Shown: positions 51,161-59,415 of the stretch, one piece after another
How positions within the stretch are numbered: the first letter of the stretch is position 1
Layout of the letters: each line of letters begins with the position of its first letter
Assembly: GCF_000739015.1 (NCBI RefSeq)
Contig: NZ_JPUG01000076.1
Location: forward strand, 171,484 to 235,483
Reading direction: 5' to 3'
Source: Microvirga sp. BSC39
GTDB taxonomy: Bacteria > Pseudomonadota > Alphaproteobacteria > Rhizobiales > Beijerinckiaceae
Length of the DNA: 64,000 bases
Position numbers and translations under genes: made by a program
The notes under the pieces: model-generated
The model's input: only the letters and a program-made list of their open reading frames with translations
Told to the model about the DNA's origin: nothing
The model's database searches: none

Positions 51161-52177
51161 CTAGCCTGCCAGGCGCGCGGTGAGCCGGCCGATGATGCTG
51201 CCGATGGTGTCGCCGTCCGCACGGGCCGAGAAGGTGAGGGCCATGCGGTGCTTGAGCACCGGTTCGGCCAGCGCCACCACGTCGGCCAGGGAGGGAGCCA
51301 CCCGGCCCTCGATGAGCGCGCGGGCGCGTACGGCCAGCATCAGGGCCTGGCTGGCGCGGGGACCGGGCCCCCACAGGATCTTGTCGCTGACGCCCTCGAT
51401 CCGTTCCGCTTCCGGACGGGCCGAGCGCACCAGATCGAGGATCGCCTCGACCACGCTCTCGCCCACGGGGAGGCGGCGGACGAGGCGCTGGGCATTCATC
51501 AGCGTCTCGGCATTCATGACGGCGGTCGGCTTGTGATCCTCCGCGCCCGTCGTCTCGATCAGGATGCGCCGCTCGGCCTCGCGGCTCGGGTAGCCCACGT
51601 CGATCTCCAGCAGGAAGCGGTCGAGCTGGGCCTCGGGGAGGGGATAGGTGCCCTCCTGCTCGATGGGGTTTTGCGTCGCCAGCACGTGGAAGGGCTGCGG
51701 CAGGTCGTGCCGCTCGCCGCCCACGGAAACGTGATGCTCCTGCATGGCCTGCAGCAGGGCCGATTGGGTGCGGGGGCTCGCGCGGTTGATCTCGTCGGCC
51801 ATGAGCAGCTGGGCGAAGACCGGCCCCTTCACGAACCGGAAGGAGCGGCGCCGGTCGGCACCCTCGTCGAGAATCTCGGAGCCTAGAATGTCGGAGGGCA
51901 TCAGGTCCGGGGTGAACTGGATGCGGCGGGCGTCGAGCCCGAGCACGGTGCCCAGGGTGTCCACGAGCTTGGTCTTGGCGAGGCCCGGAACGCCGACCAG
52001 GAGGCCGTGACCGCCAGCCAGAAGGGTGATGAGGGTGAGGTCCACCACGTCTTCCTGGCCGAAGATGACGGTGTGAATGGCCTCCCGGGCACGGCCGACC
52101 GTCTCAAGCGTTGCCTCCGCGTTGCGGATGATCGCGTCGTCCAATGCGGTGGGCGCTTGAGCAATGCTGGCCGTCAT
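51161..52177 (-). CDS. moxR: MoxR-type AAA+ ATPase
   Basis: 338 aa. ATG 52177 with GGGAGA 8 bases upstream; the extension to 52276 is unsupported. AAA_3 domain: Walker A VGVPGLAKTKLV (GxxGxxKT), FTPDLMPSDILGSEIL, Walker B LLMADEINRASPRTQSALLQAMQE, sensor 1 VLATQNPIEQEGTYPLPEAQLDRFL. C-terminal lid with SDKILWGPGPRASQALM. Chaperone-like ATPase acting with the VWA-type proteins of the same operon. Divergent from DUF1285. Confidence 0.94.
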   Translation of the reverse strand: MTASIAQAPTALDDAIIRNAEATLETVGRAREAIHTVIFGQEDVVDLTLITLLAGGHGLLVGVPGLAKTKLVDTLGTVLGLDARRIQFTPDLMPSDILGSEILDEGADRRRSFRFVKGPVFAQLLMADEINRASPRTQSALLQAMQEHHVSVGGERHDLPQPFHVLATQNPIEQEGTYPLPEAQLDRFLLEIDVGYPSREAERRILIETTGAEDHKPTAVMNAETLMNAQRLVRRLPVGESVVEAILDLVRSARPEAERIEGVSDKILWGPGPRASQALMLAVRARALIEGRVAPSLADVVALAEPVLKHRMALTFSARADGDTIGSIIGRLTARLAG

Positions 52178-52377
52178 GAGGTTAGTCTCCCTCTCATACC
52201 CATATGCCCCGGTAGCTAGTCTGCCTTTGATCCTGGTCGAGTGGCAAGGGTCGATGCGCCGCAGCGTTAAACCCATGTGGAGTGGACGAGACAGCCGAGG
52301 ACTCTATGCTCTAGGAAGTAACAATCGACAGCCATTCGTCGATCCCGAAAAGTGAAAAACATGTTCACGCTTGCGTC

Positions 52378-52977
52378 ATGACCGATCCCTTGCCTCTCAC
52401 CCCCGGAAGCGCCCTGGCCCGCCTGACAGAGGCGCTCGGGTCCGATTCAAAGCGCAAGGGCCCGCCGCCGGTCGAGCGCTGGAACCCGGCCTATTGCGGC
52501 GAGCTCGACATGCGCATCGCAGCCGACGGCACGTGGCATTACATGGGCTCGCCCATCAACCGGCCCGCCCTCGTGAAGCTGTTTGCGACGGTTCTGCGCA
52601 AGGACCCGGAGCGCTACGTGCTCGTCACGCCCGTCGAGCGGGTCGGGATCACCGTGGAGGACGCGCCCTTTCTGGCCGTCGAGATGGCCGTGGAGGGTGA
52701 GGGAGAGAGCCGGCAGATCGCGTTTCGCACCAACGTGGATGATCTCGTGCAGGTCGGGCCTGATCATCCCCTGCGCTTCGAGCAGGACGCGAATGGCGGC
52801 ATCAAACCATATGTGAAAGTCCGAGGGGAGCTGTGGGCTCTCGTGACGCGGAGCTTGGCCCTCGATCTGATTGCCATGGGCGAAGAAAAGACCGTGGATG
52901 GAGTAGCGACCTTCGGTATGAGCGCAGGCGGCGCCTTCTTTTCCATCGCTCCCGCGTCCGAGCTGGGCGCTGCTTGA
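52378..52977 (+). CDS. DUF1285 domain protein
   Basis: 199 aa, ATG 52378. Residues ~35-190 match the DUF1285 pattern: WNPAYCGELDMRIAADGTWHYMGSPINRPALVKLFATVL, DPERYVLVTPVERVGITVEDAPFLAVEM, FRTNVDDLVQVGPDHPLRF, WALVTRSLALDLIAMG. Function unknown. Stop overlaps the nudL start (TGATG), beginning a four-gene coupled operon. Confidence 0.88.
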   Translation: MTDPLPLTPGSALARLTEALGSDSKRKGPPPVERWNPAYCGELDMRIAADGTWHYMGSPINRPALVKLFATVLRKDPERYVLVTPVERVGITVEDAPFLAVEMAVEGEGESRQIAFRTNVDDLVQVGPDHPLRFEQDANGGIKPYVKVRGELWALVTRSLALDLIAMGEEKTVDGVATFGMSAGGAFFSIAPASELGAA

Positions 52978-53615
52978 TGCGTCTTGCCCCTTACGACACA
53001 CCGGACTTCCTGACCCTTGCCGCTGAGCGCCTGCTACAGGCGCCGCCGCATGCGGAGGAAGCCCTGGCGAACCCGCGCGGCGATCACAGCCTCGACGACG
53101 TGCCGCTGGCCTATCCGCTGACGCCGAAGCCTGCGGCGGTCCTCGTGCCCGTGGTCATGCGCGAGGAGCCGATGCTGCTCCTGACCGAACGTGCCGCGCA
53201 TCTGCGCCAGCATTCGGGACAGATCGCCTTTCCAGGCGGCCGTGTCGATTCGACCGACGCCTCCGTCCTGGGTGCCGCCTGCCGCGAGGCCATGGAGGAG
53301 ATCGGCCTCGACAGCCGCTTCATCAGCCCGCTCGGCTATCTCGACGCCTACCTGTCCACCACGAATTATCTCGTGATGCCGGTGGTGGCCCGTGTCTCAC
53401 CCTCCTACACGTTGGCCATCAACCACGAGGAGGTGGCCGACGCCTTCGAGGTGCCGCTCAGCTTCCTCATGGATCCCGCGCGCCACGAGCTTCATTCCCG
53501 CGAGTTCAAGGGGCGGCTGCGGCGCTACTATGCAATGCCCTATCAGGGACGCTACATCTGGGGCGTCACGGCGGGCATCATCCGCAATCTTTATGAGAGG
53601 CTCTACGGTTCATGA
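52977..53615 (+). CDS. CoA pyrophosphatase (Nudix, NudL type)
   Basis: 212 aa from ATG 52977. Nudix hydrolase cleaving CoA to 4'-phosphopantetheine and 3',5'-ADP. LLLTERAAHLRQHSGQIAFPGGRVDSTD is the UPF0035 signature followed by the box AACREAMEEIGL. C-terminal YIWGVTAGIIRNLYERL typical. Overlaps both neighbours by 1 and 4 bases. Confidence 0.92.
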   Translation: MRLAPYDTPDFLTLAAERLLQAPPHAEEALANPRGDHSLDDVPLAYPLTPKPAAVLVPVVMREEPMLLLTERAAHLRQHSGQIAFPGGRVDSTDASVLGAACREAMEEIGLDSRFISPLGYLDAYLSTTNYLVMPVVARVSPSYTLAINHEEVADAFEVPLSFLMDPARHELHSREFKGRLRRYYAMPYQGRYIWGVTAGIIRNLYERLYGS

Positions 53616-53869
53616 CACGGGCAGTTGTTCAAGGCCTGGTACTGTTCTTTCTGCCCTTCGTCCTGTTCGGCATCTATCTCGTGATCCGCCGGCGCAATCC
53701 CATGCTCTGGTCTCACTGGAGCAGTCAGTCGCTCTGGCTCACGATCGCAGGCTTGGGCTTCGTGGTGATTTCGCTGCTCGCGACAGCGCTCCTTGAGGAG
53801 CGCCAGACAGGCGCCTATGTGCCGACGCGTATCGAGAACGGCCGCGTCGTTCCAGGACATTTTCAGTGA
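53612..53869 (+). CDS. DUF6111-family small membrane protein
   Basis: 85 aa, ATG 53612. Two membrane helices (residues ~5-25 and ~42-62) separated by RRRNPMLWSHWSSQ, ending ERQTGAYVPTRIENGRVVPGHFQ. Matches the DUF6111 pattern found between nudL and cca in Hyphomicrobiales. Function unknown. Overlaps nudL by 4 and cca by 4 bases. Confidence 0.82.
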   Translation: MTRAVVQGLVLFFLPFVLFGIYLVIRRRNPMLWSHWSSQSLWLTIAGLGFVVISLLATALLEERQTGAYVPTRIENGRVVPGHFQ

Positions 53870-55113
53870 CCGAAGCCCTGAACCGGCAGGCGCTGACGAG
53901 CCTTCTCCGGCGTTCCGAACTGCGCCGTCTGCTTGAGGTCTTCAACGATGGAGACGAGGAGACCCGCATCGTCGGTGGCGCCGTGCGCAATGCCCTGCTC
54001 GGGCGGTCCGTCACAGAGGTGGACTGCACGACGACCATGCTGCCCGACGCCATCATGGAGCGGGCAAGGCGGGCCGGGTTCAAGGCGGTGCCCACGGGCA
54101 TCGAGCACGGCACGATCACGGTGATCGTCGACGGTGAGCCCTTCGAGATCACCACCCTGCGCGAGGATGTGGAAACCGATGGGCGCCATGCGGTGGTGCA
54201 TTTCGGGCGCGATTTCGTGCGCGATGCCAAGCGGCGGGATTTCACCATCAATGCCCTGTCCCTCGGGATCGACGGGCAACTCTACGACTACACCGGCGGC
54301 GAGGCGGATCTCGCCGCCCGACGGGTGCGCTTCATCGGCGAGGCGCGCATCCGCATCCGTGAGGACTACCTGCGCATCATGCGCTTTTTCCGCTTCCATG
54401 CGGAATATGCGCAAGGCGAACCTGACGCCGAAGGGCTTGCTGCTTCGGGAGCCGAACGCCAGGGGCTGACGATCCTCTCGAAGGAGCGGATCCGGCACGA
54501 GCTTCTCAAACTTCTTGCGGCGAAGCGGGCCGAGGAAACGATCCGCACCCTTGCCGATCACGGCTTTCTCACCGGCCTGCTCGACGGCGTCGCCGAGCTG
54601 GGGCGCTTCGAGCGCGTGGCAGCCGATGACCGGGACAACCCCGTCGCAACCTGGCGCCTTGCTGCCCTTGCCGTGATGGTGGGGGAAGATGCGGAACGCC
54701 TGCGCGAGCAGCTTCGGCTGTCCAACGACGAGCACAGGAAGCTCGCCGCCTATGCCGGGCTTCTCAGTCTTCTCAAGACCCGGACCCTGCCGCTCGAAGC
54801 CGGAGCCATCCGCCGCCTGGTGGCGGATCACGAGCCCGAGGTTTTGGGAATCGTCCTTGCCGCGACAGCCGGTGAGCCGTTTCCGGTCGTGCATGACGAG
54901 GCTCGGGAGGCCATCGCCCGTTACCGCAATGGGACTGAGCCCGTGCCGGTCTTCCCTCTGCGCGGAGCCGACCTCGTCGAGGGCGGCGTTCCCAAGGGGC
55001 CCATGATCGGCGAAATGCTTGCTCAGGCTCGCCAAGCCTGGCTGGCGGAAGGCTGCCGAACCGACGCGAGCTATGCCCAAGAACTGCTCGAAAGGATGCT
55101 GCAGCAGGTCTAG
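53866..55113 (+). CDS. cca: CCA tRNA nucleotidyltransferase
   Basis: 415 aa, GTG start at 53866 within the previous stop (GTGA). Adds or repairs the 3' CCA end of tRNA. Class II nucleotidyltransferase: RIVGGAVRNALLGRSVTEVDCTTTMLP (G-G-x-V-R-D/N and D-x-D-type metal site), RRDFTINALSLG, then the RNA-binding helical domain VRFIGEARIRIREDYLRIMRFFRFHAEYA. C-terminal LRGADLVEGGVPKGPMIGEML. Alpha-proteobacterial length. Last gene of the operon. Confidence 0.94.
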   Translation: MTEALNRQALTSLLRRSELRRLLEVFNDGDEETRIVGGAVRNALLGRSVTEVDCTTTMLPDAIMERARRAGFKAVPTGIEHGTITVIVDGEPFEITTLREDVETDGRHAVVHFGRDFVRDAKRRDFTINALSLGIDGQLYDYTGGEADLAARRVRFIGEARIRIREDYLRIMRFFRFHAEYAQGEPDAEGLAASGAERQGLTILSKERIRHELLKLLAAKRAEETIRTLADHGFLTGLLDGVAELGRFERVAADDRDNPVATWRLAALAVMVGEDAERLREQLRLSNDEHRKLAAYAGLLSLLKTRTLPLEAGAIRRLVADHEPEVLGIVLAATAGEPFPVVHDEAREAIARYRNGTEPVPVFPLRGADLVEGGVPKGPMIGEMLAQARQAWLAEGCRTDASYAQELLERMLQQV

Positions 55114-55165
55114 GTCGCCGTCGTTCTGGACGGAATGAGGTGCAGATCAGGATTGGGTGCGGTTA

Positions 55166-55290
55166 TCCCTCCCCCCTCTGCGGGGGAGGGTGGCGAACGG
55201 AGTGAGCCGGGAGAGGGGCAGTCCGGTTGAGCGAGGCCCCTCTCCCGACCTGCTTCGCAGGCTTCCCTCTCCCGCAAAGGGGAGAGGGAA
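55166..55290. repeat. Large palindromic intergenic repeat
   Basis: About 125 bases in which the left part (CCCTCCCCCCTCTGCGGGGG... CCGGGAGAGGGG) is approximately complementary to the right part (CCCCTCTCCCGACC... CTCCCGCAAAGGGGAGAGGG). Each arm also folds alone. This type is widely dispersed between genes in Hyphomicrobiales. Confidence 0.75.
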
Positions 55291-55301
55291 GACGGGTGTA
55301 T

Positions 55302-55345
55302 GTTCTTATTTTGTTCTTGACAATTGCCCTAAGCTGGGCTATAGC
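55302..55345 (+). promoter_or_regulatory. LexA (SOS) box abutting a near-perfect sigma-70 promoter
   Basis: GTTC-TTATTTT-GTTC (55302-55316) matches the alphaproteobacterial LexA direct repeat GTTC-N7-GTTC exactly. The next bases are TTGACA (55317-55322), a 17-base spacer and TATAGC (55340-55345). Transcription would begin near 55352, rightwards. No recognised SOS gene lies downstream. Confidence 0.62.
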
Positions 55346-55392
55346 CATGGACATCCTCGCCCGACGAGGGGCGCGCTCGCGAGGCGTCGCAG

Positions 55393-55563
55393 ATGCGGGG
55401 TGAGGAGCGGTCCCGCCGCAGGTCTCGCACGCCTGTGATCGCGGGTGGCCGATCCTGGCTTGATCCAGGTCCGCTGAAACAAACCGCGCGTGACGAGCAG
55501 TCTGGCTCTCACCTTCCACACCATACATCGAGCCGGGCTGCCCGACGCGCCACCCTCGACTGA
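55393..55563 (+). CDS. Possible SOS-induced small ORF
   Basis: 56 codons, ATG 55393, GAGG 8 bases upstream, about 40 bases after the predicted transcription start. Product is very basic (starts MRGEERSRRRSRTPV), with no membrane segment or known family. Transcript also has several hairpins (such as CCTGG-cttgat-CCAGG), so the locus might instead encode an RNA. Coding potential is uncertain. Confidence 0.25.
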   Translation: MRGEERSRRRSRTPVIAGGRSWLDPGPLKQTARDEQSGSHLPHHTSSRAARRATLD

Positions 55564-55620
55564 CCTTCAGGCTCGCAGCTCACGCTGCGGGCCACAAGGT
55601 GCTGGTTCTTTGACATGGAA

Positions 55621-55869
55621 CGTCATCCCGGACGAAGCGCAGCGCAGATCCGGGATCGGGCAAACCTGCCTGGCACCGTCATCCCGGGGCCGCGTGAGCG
55701 GAGCCCGGGATCCATAACCGCCGACGAGGCAGAACAAGGCGCGACGCTCCTCGCCCTCCTTGAGGCGTCAGCGTTTATGGATCCCCGCCTGCGCGGGGAT
55801 GACAGTGCGGAGGTTCCGGCACTCCAGCCTGAAAACGATCCCGGATCGGCTCCGCCGTCCGGGATGACG
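55621..55869. repeat. Nested REP cluster (A-B...B'-A')
   Basis: Four related palindromic units: A 55621-55656 (GTCATCCCGGACGAAGCGCA type), B 55678-55714, B' 55777-55803 and A' 55837-55869. A' and B' are in inverse order and orientation to A and B, so the whole block forms a nested inverted repeat. Typical dispersed Hyphomicrobiales intergenic repeat. Confidence 0.75.
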
Positions 55870-55879
55870 CATTCTTGGT

Positions 55880-56791
55880 TTAAGGCCACCTCACCGTCGG
55901 CGGCATGGAGGACAGGATCGACGCGATGTTGCCGCCGGTCTTGAGGCCGAAGATCGTGCCCCGGTCGTAGAGAAGATTGAACTCCACATAGCGTCCGCGC
56001 CGCACCTGCTGCTCGATGCGGTCCTCTTCCGTCCAGGGCCTGGTGACGTTGCGGCGGACGATCTCGGGATAGACCTTGAGGAAGGCCTCCCCGACATTGC
56101 GGGTGAAGGCGAAGTCTTCGTCCGGGTTCCCGGTCCAGTGATAGTCGTAGAAGATGCCGCCGATGCCGCGCGGCTCGTTGCGGTGCTTCAGGAAGAAGTA
56201 CTCGTCGCACCATGTCTTGTACTTCTCGTAGGAGCCCTCCGGCGCGTGGGCGCTGCACGCCTGTTCCATGGCCTCGTGGAACAGGACCGTGTCCGGGTCA
56301 TCCTGGGTGCGCCTCCGCTCGAGCACTGGGGTGAGGTCCGCCCCGCCTCCGAACCAGGGCTTCGTGGTCACCACGAAGCGGGTGTTCATGTGAACGGTCG
56401 GCACGTTCGGGTTCCAGGGATGGGCGATGAGCGAGATGCCGCCGGCCCAGAAGCGCGGGTCTTGGTCCGAGCCGGGGATCTGGCCACGGAACTCGGGCGC
56501 GAACTCGCCGTGGACCGTCGAGACGTGGACGCCCACCTTCTCGAACACGCGGCCCTTCATCATGGACATGACGCCCCCGCCGCCGGCTGCGCCGCTGTGA
56601 TCCTTGCGCTGCCAGGGAGTGCGCTCGAAGCGGCCGGGCTCGGACGCTTCCGGGGGTAGGGGGGCCGTCACCTCGTCTTCCAGCGCCTCGAAGGCGGCGC
56701 AGATGCGGTCGCGCAGCAGCGCAAACCAGACAGGGGCTTCGGTCTGCAGGCGCGCGACGGCGGCTTGATCGATCATCAGGTCTGGCCTCAC
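55880..56791 (-). CDS. hemF: Oxygen-dependent coproporphyrinogen III oxidase
   Basis: 303 aa from GTG 56791, coupled to the trmL stop by a GTGA overlap; ATG 56776 is a possible alternative. Decarboxylates coproporphyrinogen III to protoporphyrinogen IX in heme synthesis. HemF signatures: HSGAAGGGGVMSMMKGRVFEKVGVH, FAPEFRGQIPGSDQDPRFWAGGISLIAHPWNPNVPTVHMNTRF, WFGGGADLTP, RGIGGIFYDYH, RRGRYVEFNLLYDRGTIFGLKTGGN. Heme supply fits with the nearby bc1 genes. Confidence 0.95.
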   Translation of the reverse strand: MRPDLMIDQAAVARLQTEAPVWFALLRDRICAAFEALEDEVTAPLPPEASEPGRFERTPWQRKDHSGAAGGGGVMSMMKGRVFEKVGVHVSTVHGEFAPEFRGQIPGSDQDPRFWAGGISLIAHPWNPNVPTVHMNTRFVVTTKPWFGGGADLTPVLERRRTQDDPDTVLFHEAMEQACSAHAPEGSYEKYKTWCDEYFFLKHRNEPRGIGGIFYDYHWTGNPDEDFAFTRNVGEAFLKVYPEIVRRNVTRPWTEEDRIEQQVRRGRYVEFNLLYDRGTIFGLKTGGNIASILSSMPPTVRWP

Positions 56792-57267
56792 ATCTCGGAA
56801 GGGGCGGGGTTGGGAAACGAACGGGTCTGCCTTAAGGCCTCGCCCAGGACCATGGCGGCGGTCACGGCCACGTTGAGGGACCGCATCCCGGGCTGCATGG
56901 GGATGAGGATCCGGGCATCGGCCACGGCATGAACCTCCTCCGGCACCCCTGCGGATTCCCGTCCGACCAGGACGATGTCGTCGGGCCGGTATTCAAAGTC
57001 CACATAAGGGATCGCTCCCTTGGTGGTGGCGAGGACGAGACGCCCCCCGGTCTCCTGCCGCCATGCCTCGAAGGCCCGCCAGGAGATGTGACGGGTAATC
57101 GATACATGCTGCAGGTAGTCCATGCCGGAGCGGCGCAGGTTGCGGTCGGAGACGTCGAAGGCCGCAGGTTCGATGATCTCGACCGGTACGCCGAGGCAGG
57201 CCGCCAGGCGCAGCATGGTGCCGGTGTTCTGCGGGATATCCGGTTGGAAGATGGCAAGACGGGGCAT
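56788..57267 (-). CDS. trmL: tRNA (cytidine/uridine-34) 2'-O-methyltransferase
   Basis: 159 aa. ATG 57267 (MPRLAIFQPDIPQNTGTMLRLAACLGV); the longer frame to 57336 is outside the family pattern. SPOUT-class knot: the SAM-binding VLVGRESAGVPEEVH, PMQPGMRSLNVAVTAAMVLGEALRQ. Methylates the wobble 2'-OH of leucine tRNAs. Same transcript as hemF; divergent from petA. Confidence 0.94.
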   Translation of the reverse strand: MPRLAIFQPDIPQNTGTMLRLAACLGVPVEIIEPAAFDVSDRNLRRSGMDYLQHVSITRHISWRAFEAWRQETGGRLVLATTKGAIPYVDFEYRPDDIVLVGRESAGVPEEVHAVADARILIPMQPGMRSLNVAVTAAMVLGEALRQTRSFPNPAPSEM

Positions 57268-57538
57268 GGGTTCGTCATCGGGGCAATGGGCCCCGCCGTC
57301 AAGGGAGCGCCTTCGGGGCTTCCGGGCCGGCGGCATTTTGAGGCACAGGCTGGAACAACTCCAATCCGGCTATGGACAGGCGGGCTTGACCGTGCCAAAG
57401 AGCCACCGCGCGGCGACTCCCAGTCGCATTGCGCGCGCGTTGTCGTATTCCATATCGGAGTGCGTGAGCCGAATGCCTGGGTTACCAAGGCATTGCCGAT
57501 GCGCGGTTCTCGTTTTTTGACCAATGCTGGAGAGCCAA

Positions 57539-58087
57539 GTGGCCGAGACCACCACTCATGTCGCTGAGCCGACACGGCGCGATTTTCTGTACATCGCCAC
57601 GGGCGCAGCCGCCGCAATCGGCGGAGCCACCCTGGTGTGGCCCTTCGTCCAGTCTCTGGCGCCCGATGCGGCGACGGTGGCTGCCGGCGCCCCCGTCGAA
57701 GTCGACTTGGCTCCGATCGCCGAAGGCCAGATCGTGAAGGTGTTCTGGCGCGGCAAGCTGATCTTCATCCGGCACCGTACCCCGGACGAGATCAAGGCTG
57801 CAGCGGACGTGAACGTTGCCTCCCTGCGCGATCCGCAGCCCGACTCGGCCCGCGTGAAGGACGGCAAGGCGCAGTGGCTCGTCGTCTACGGCAACTGCAC
57901 CCATCTCGGCTGCGTGCCGCTGGGCAATTCGGGCGAGTACAACGGGTGGTTCTGCCCCTGCCACGGGTCGGTGTTCGACACCTCAGGCCGCGTCCGCGGC
58001 GGTCCGGCACCCATCAATCTGCCGATCCCGCCTTATGCCTTCGCGTCCGACACGAAGGTCATCATCGGCCAAGAAGCCACGGCGTAA
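57539..58087 (+). CDS. petA: Cytochrome bc1 Rieske iron-sulfur subunit
   Basis: 182 aa from GTG 57539, with GGAGAG just upstream; ATG 57524 in frame would put this ribosome site inside the gene. Transfers electrons from ubiquinol to cytochrome c1. Twin-arginine TRRDFLYIATGAAAAIGGATLVWPF forms the Tat signal/anchor. 2Fe-2S ligands C120, H122, C139 and H142 in NCTHLGC and CPCHGS, and the disulfide Cys C125/C141. First gene of petABC, 24 bases before petB. Confidence 0.96.
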   Translation: MAETTTHVAEPTRRDFLYIATGAAAAIGGATLVWPFVQSLAPDAATVAAGAPVEVDLAPIAEGQIVKVFWRGKLIFIRHRTPDEIKAAADVNVASLRDPQPDSARVKDGKAQWLVVYGNCTHLGCVPLGNSGEYNGWFCPCHGSVFDTSGRVRGGPAPINLPIPPYAFASDTKVIIGQEATA

Positions 58088-58111
58088 CCTAAGCGACGAT
58101 CAGGCATACAC

Positions 58112-59392
58112 ATGAGCCAGCATCCCACAACTTACGTTCCCAAGAGCGCCTTCGGTCGGTGGTTCGAGAGCCGCCTGCCGGTCGCGGGCCTCGTCCACTC
58201 CTCGTTCGTCGCCTTCCCGGTGCCGCGGAACCTGACCTATTTCTGGACCTTCGGCGCCATCCTGGCCTTCATGCTCGTCGCGCAGATCGTGACCGGCGTG
58301 TTCCTGGCGATGTACTACACCCCGAACGCCGATCTCGCCTTCCAGTCCGTCGAGCATATCATGCGCGACGTGAATTACGGCTGGCTGATCCGTTATCTGC
58401 ACGCCAACGGCGCGTCGATGTTCTTCATCGCCGTCTACATCCACATCTTCCGGAACTTCTACTACGGCTCCTACAAGGCGCCCCGCGAGGTTCTGTACAT
58501 CCTCGGCGTGATCATCTTCATCCTCATGATGGCGACCGCCTTCATGGGCTACGTGCTTCCCTGGGGCCAGATGAGCTTCTGGGGCGCCACCGTGATCACC
58601 AACCTCTTCTCGGCGATCCCGCTCGTCGGCGAGACCATCGTGAGCTACCTATGGGGCGGCTATTCGGTGGGCAACCCGACTCTGAACCGCTTCTTCTCCC
58701 TTCACTATCTGCTGCCCTTCATGATCGCCGGCGTCGTCGCCCTGCACATCTGGGCGCTGCACGTGCCGGGCCAGAACAACCCGACCGGCATTCCGATCAA
58801 GTCGGGTAAGGACGCGGTTCCTTTCACGCCCTATGCCACGATCAAGGACATCTTCGCCGTCGTCGTGTTCCTGATCTTCTTCGCCTACTGGGTGTTCTAC
58901 ATCCCGAACTACCTGGGTCACGCGGACAACTACATCCCGGCGAACCCCGCCGTGACGCCCGCGCACATCGTGCCGGAATGGTACTTCCTGCCGTTCTACG
59001 CGATCCTGCGCGCCATCCCCGACAAGCTCGGCGGCGTCATCGCGATGTTCGCGGCCATCGTGATCTGGGTGTTCATGCCCTGGCTCGATACCTCGAAGGT
59101 GCGCTCCACCGCCTACCGTCCGCTCTACAAGCAGTTCTTCTGGGTTTTCGTGGGTGTCTGCCTCGTGCTCGGCTGGCTGGGTTCCCGCCCGGCGGAGGGC
59201 TGGTACGTGATCGCGTCCCAGATCTGCACGGTCTACTACTTCGCCCACTTCCTGATCGTCCTGCCGGTGCTCGGCTTCGTCGAGCGTCCGCTGCCGCTGC
59301 CGAATTCGATCCTCGAATCCGTCATGGGCGTGCAGAAGGGCGGGGCTGGCATGCCGGCCGGCGCCAATGCCGAGCCGCAGTCCAAGGGCTGA
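58112..59392 (+). CDS. petB: Cytochrome b of the bc1 complex
   Basis: 426 aa, ATG 58112. Integral membrane b-heme protein with about eight helices: NLTYFWTFGAILAFMLVAQIVTGVFLAMYY, HANGASMFFIAVYIHIFRNFYYGSYK and HYLLPFMIAGVVALHIWALHVPGQNNPTG carry the heme His pairs; PEWYFLPFYAILRAIP is the Qo-site motif. Separate from c1, unlike the Bradyrhizobium fbcH fusion. C-terminal linker (~25 residues) is Gly/Ala-rich. Confidence 0.97.
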   Translation: MSQHPTTYVPKSAFGRWFESRLPVAGLVHSSFVAFPVPRNLTYFWTFGAILAFMLVAQIVTGVFLAMYYTPNADLAFQSVEHIMRDVNYGWLIRYLHANGASMFFIAVYIHIFRNFYYGSYKAPREVLYILGVIIFILMMATAFMGYVLPWGQMSFWGATVITNLFSAIPLVGETIVSYLWGGYSVGNPTLNRFFSLHYLLPFMIAGVVALHIWALHVPGQNNPTGIPIKSGKDAVPFTPYATIKDIFAVVVFLIFFAYWVFYIPNYLGHADNYIPANPAVTPAHIVPEWYFLPFYAILRAIPDKLGGVIAMFAAIVIWVFMPWLDTSKVRSTAYRPLYKQFFWVFVGVCLVLGWLGSRPAEGWYVIASQICTVYYFAHFLIVLPVLGFVERPLPLPNSILESVMGVQKGGAGMPAGANAEPQSKG

Positions 59393-59415
59393 ACGGGAGC
59401 GTTGAGGAAAACATC

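Larger units (their letters stand above)
55114..55879. other. Long repeat-rich intergenic region with an SOS-type promoter
   Basis: 766 bases between cca and the 3' end of hemF. Two blocks of palindromic repeats (55166-55290 and 55621-55869) flank a segment with a LexA-type box, a near-consensus sigma-70 promoter and a short ORF. No other gene is convincing. Confidence 0.75.

Noticed and set aside
47374..51183. 1269-codon open frame on the plus strand
   Set aside because: Lies antisense to the DUF4159, DUF58 and GATase-like genes, has no start signal or domains, and results from GC-rich codon use.
52164..52355. 63-codon ORF upstream of DUF1285
   Set aside because: Overlaps the moxR start region, no ribosome site or family; treated as part of the divergent promoter region.
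55347..55403. 18-codon ORF starting at the first ATG behind the SOS promoter
   Set aside because: The ATG lies before the predicted transcription start and has no ribosome site.
55163..55528. 121-codon ORF on the minus strand through the repeat block
   Set aside because: It is translated repeat sequence with no domain or ribosome site.
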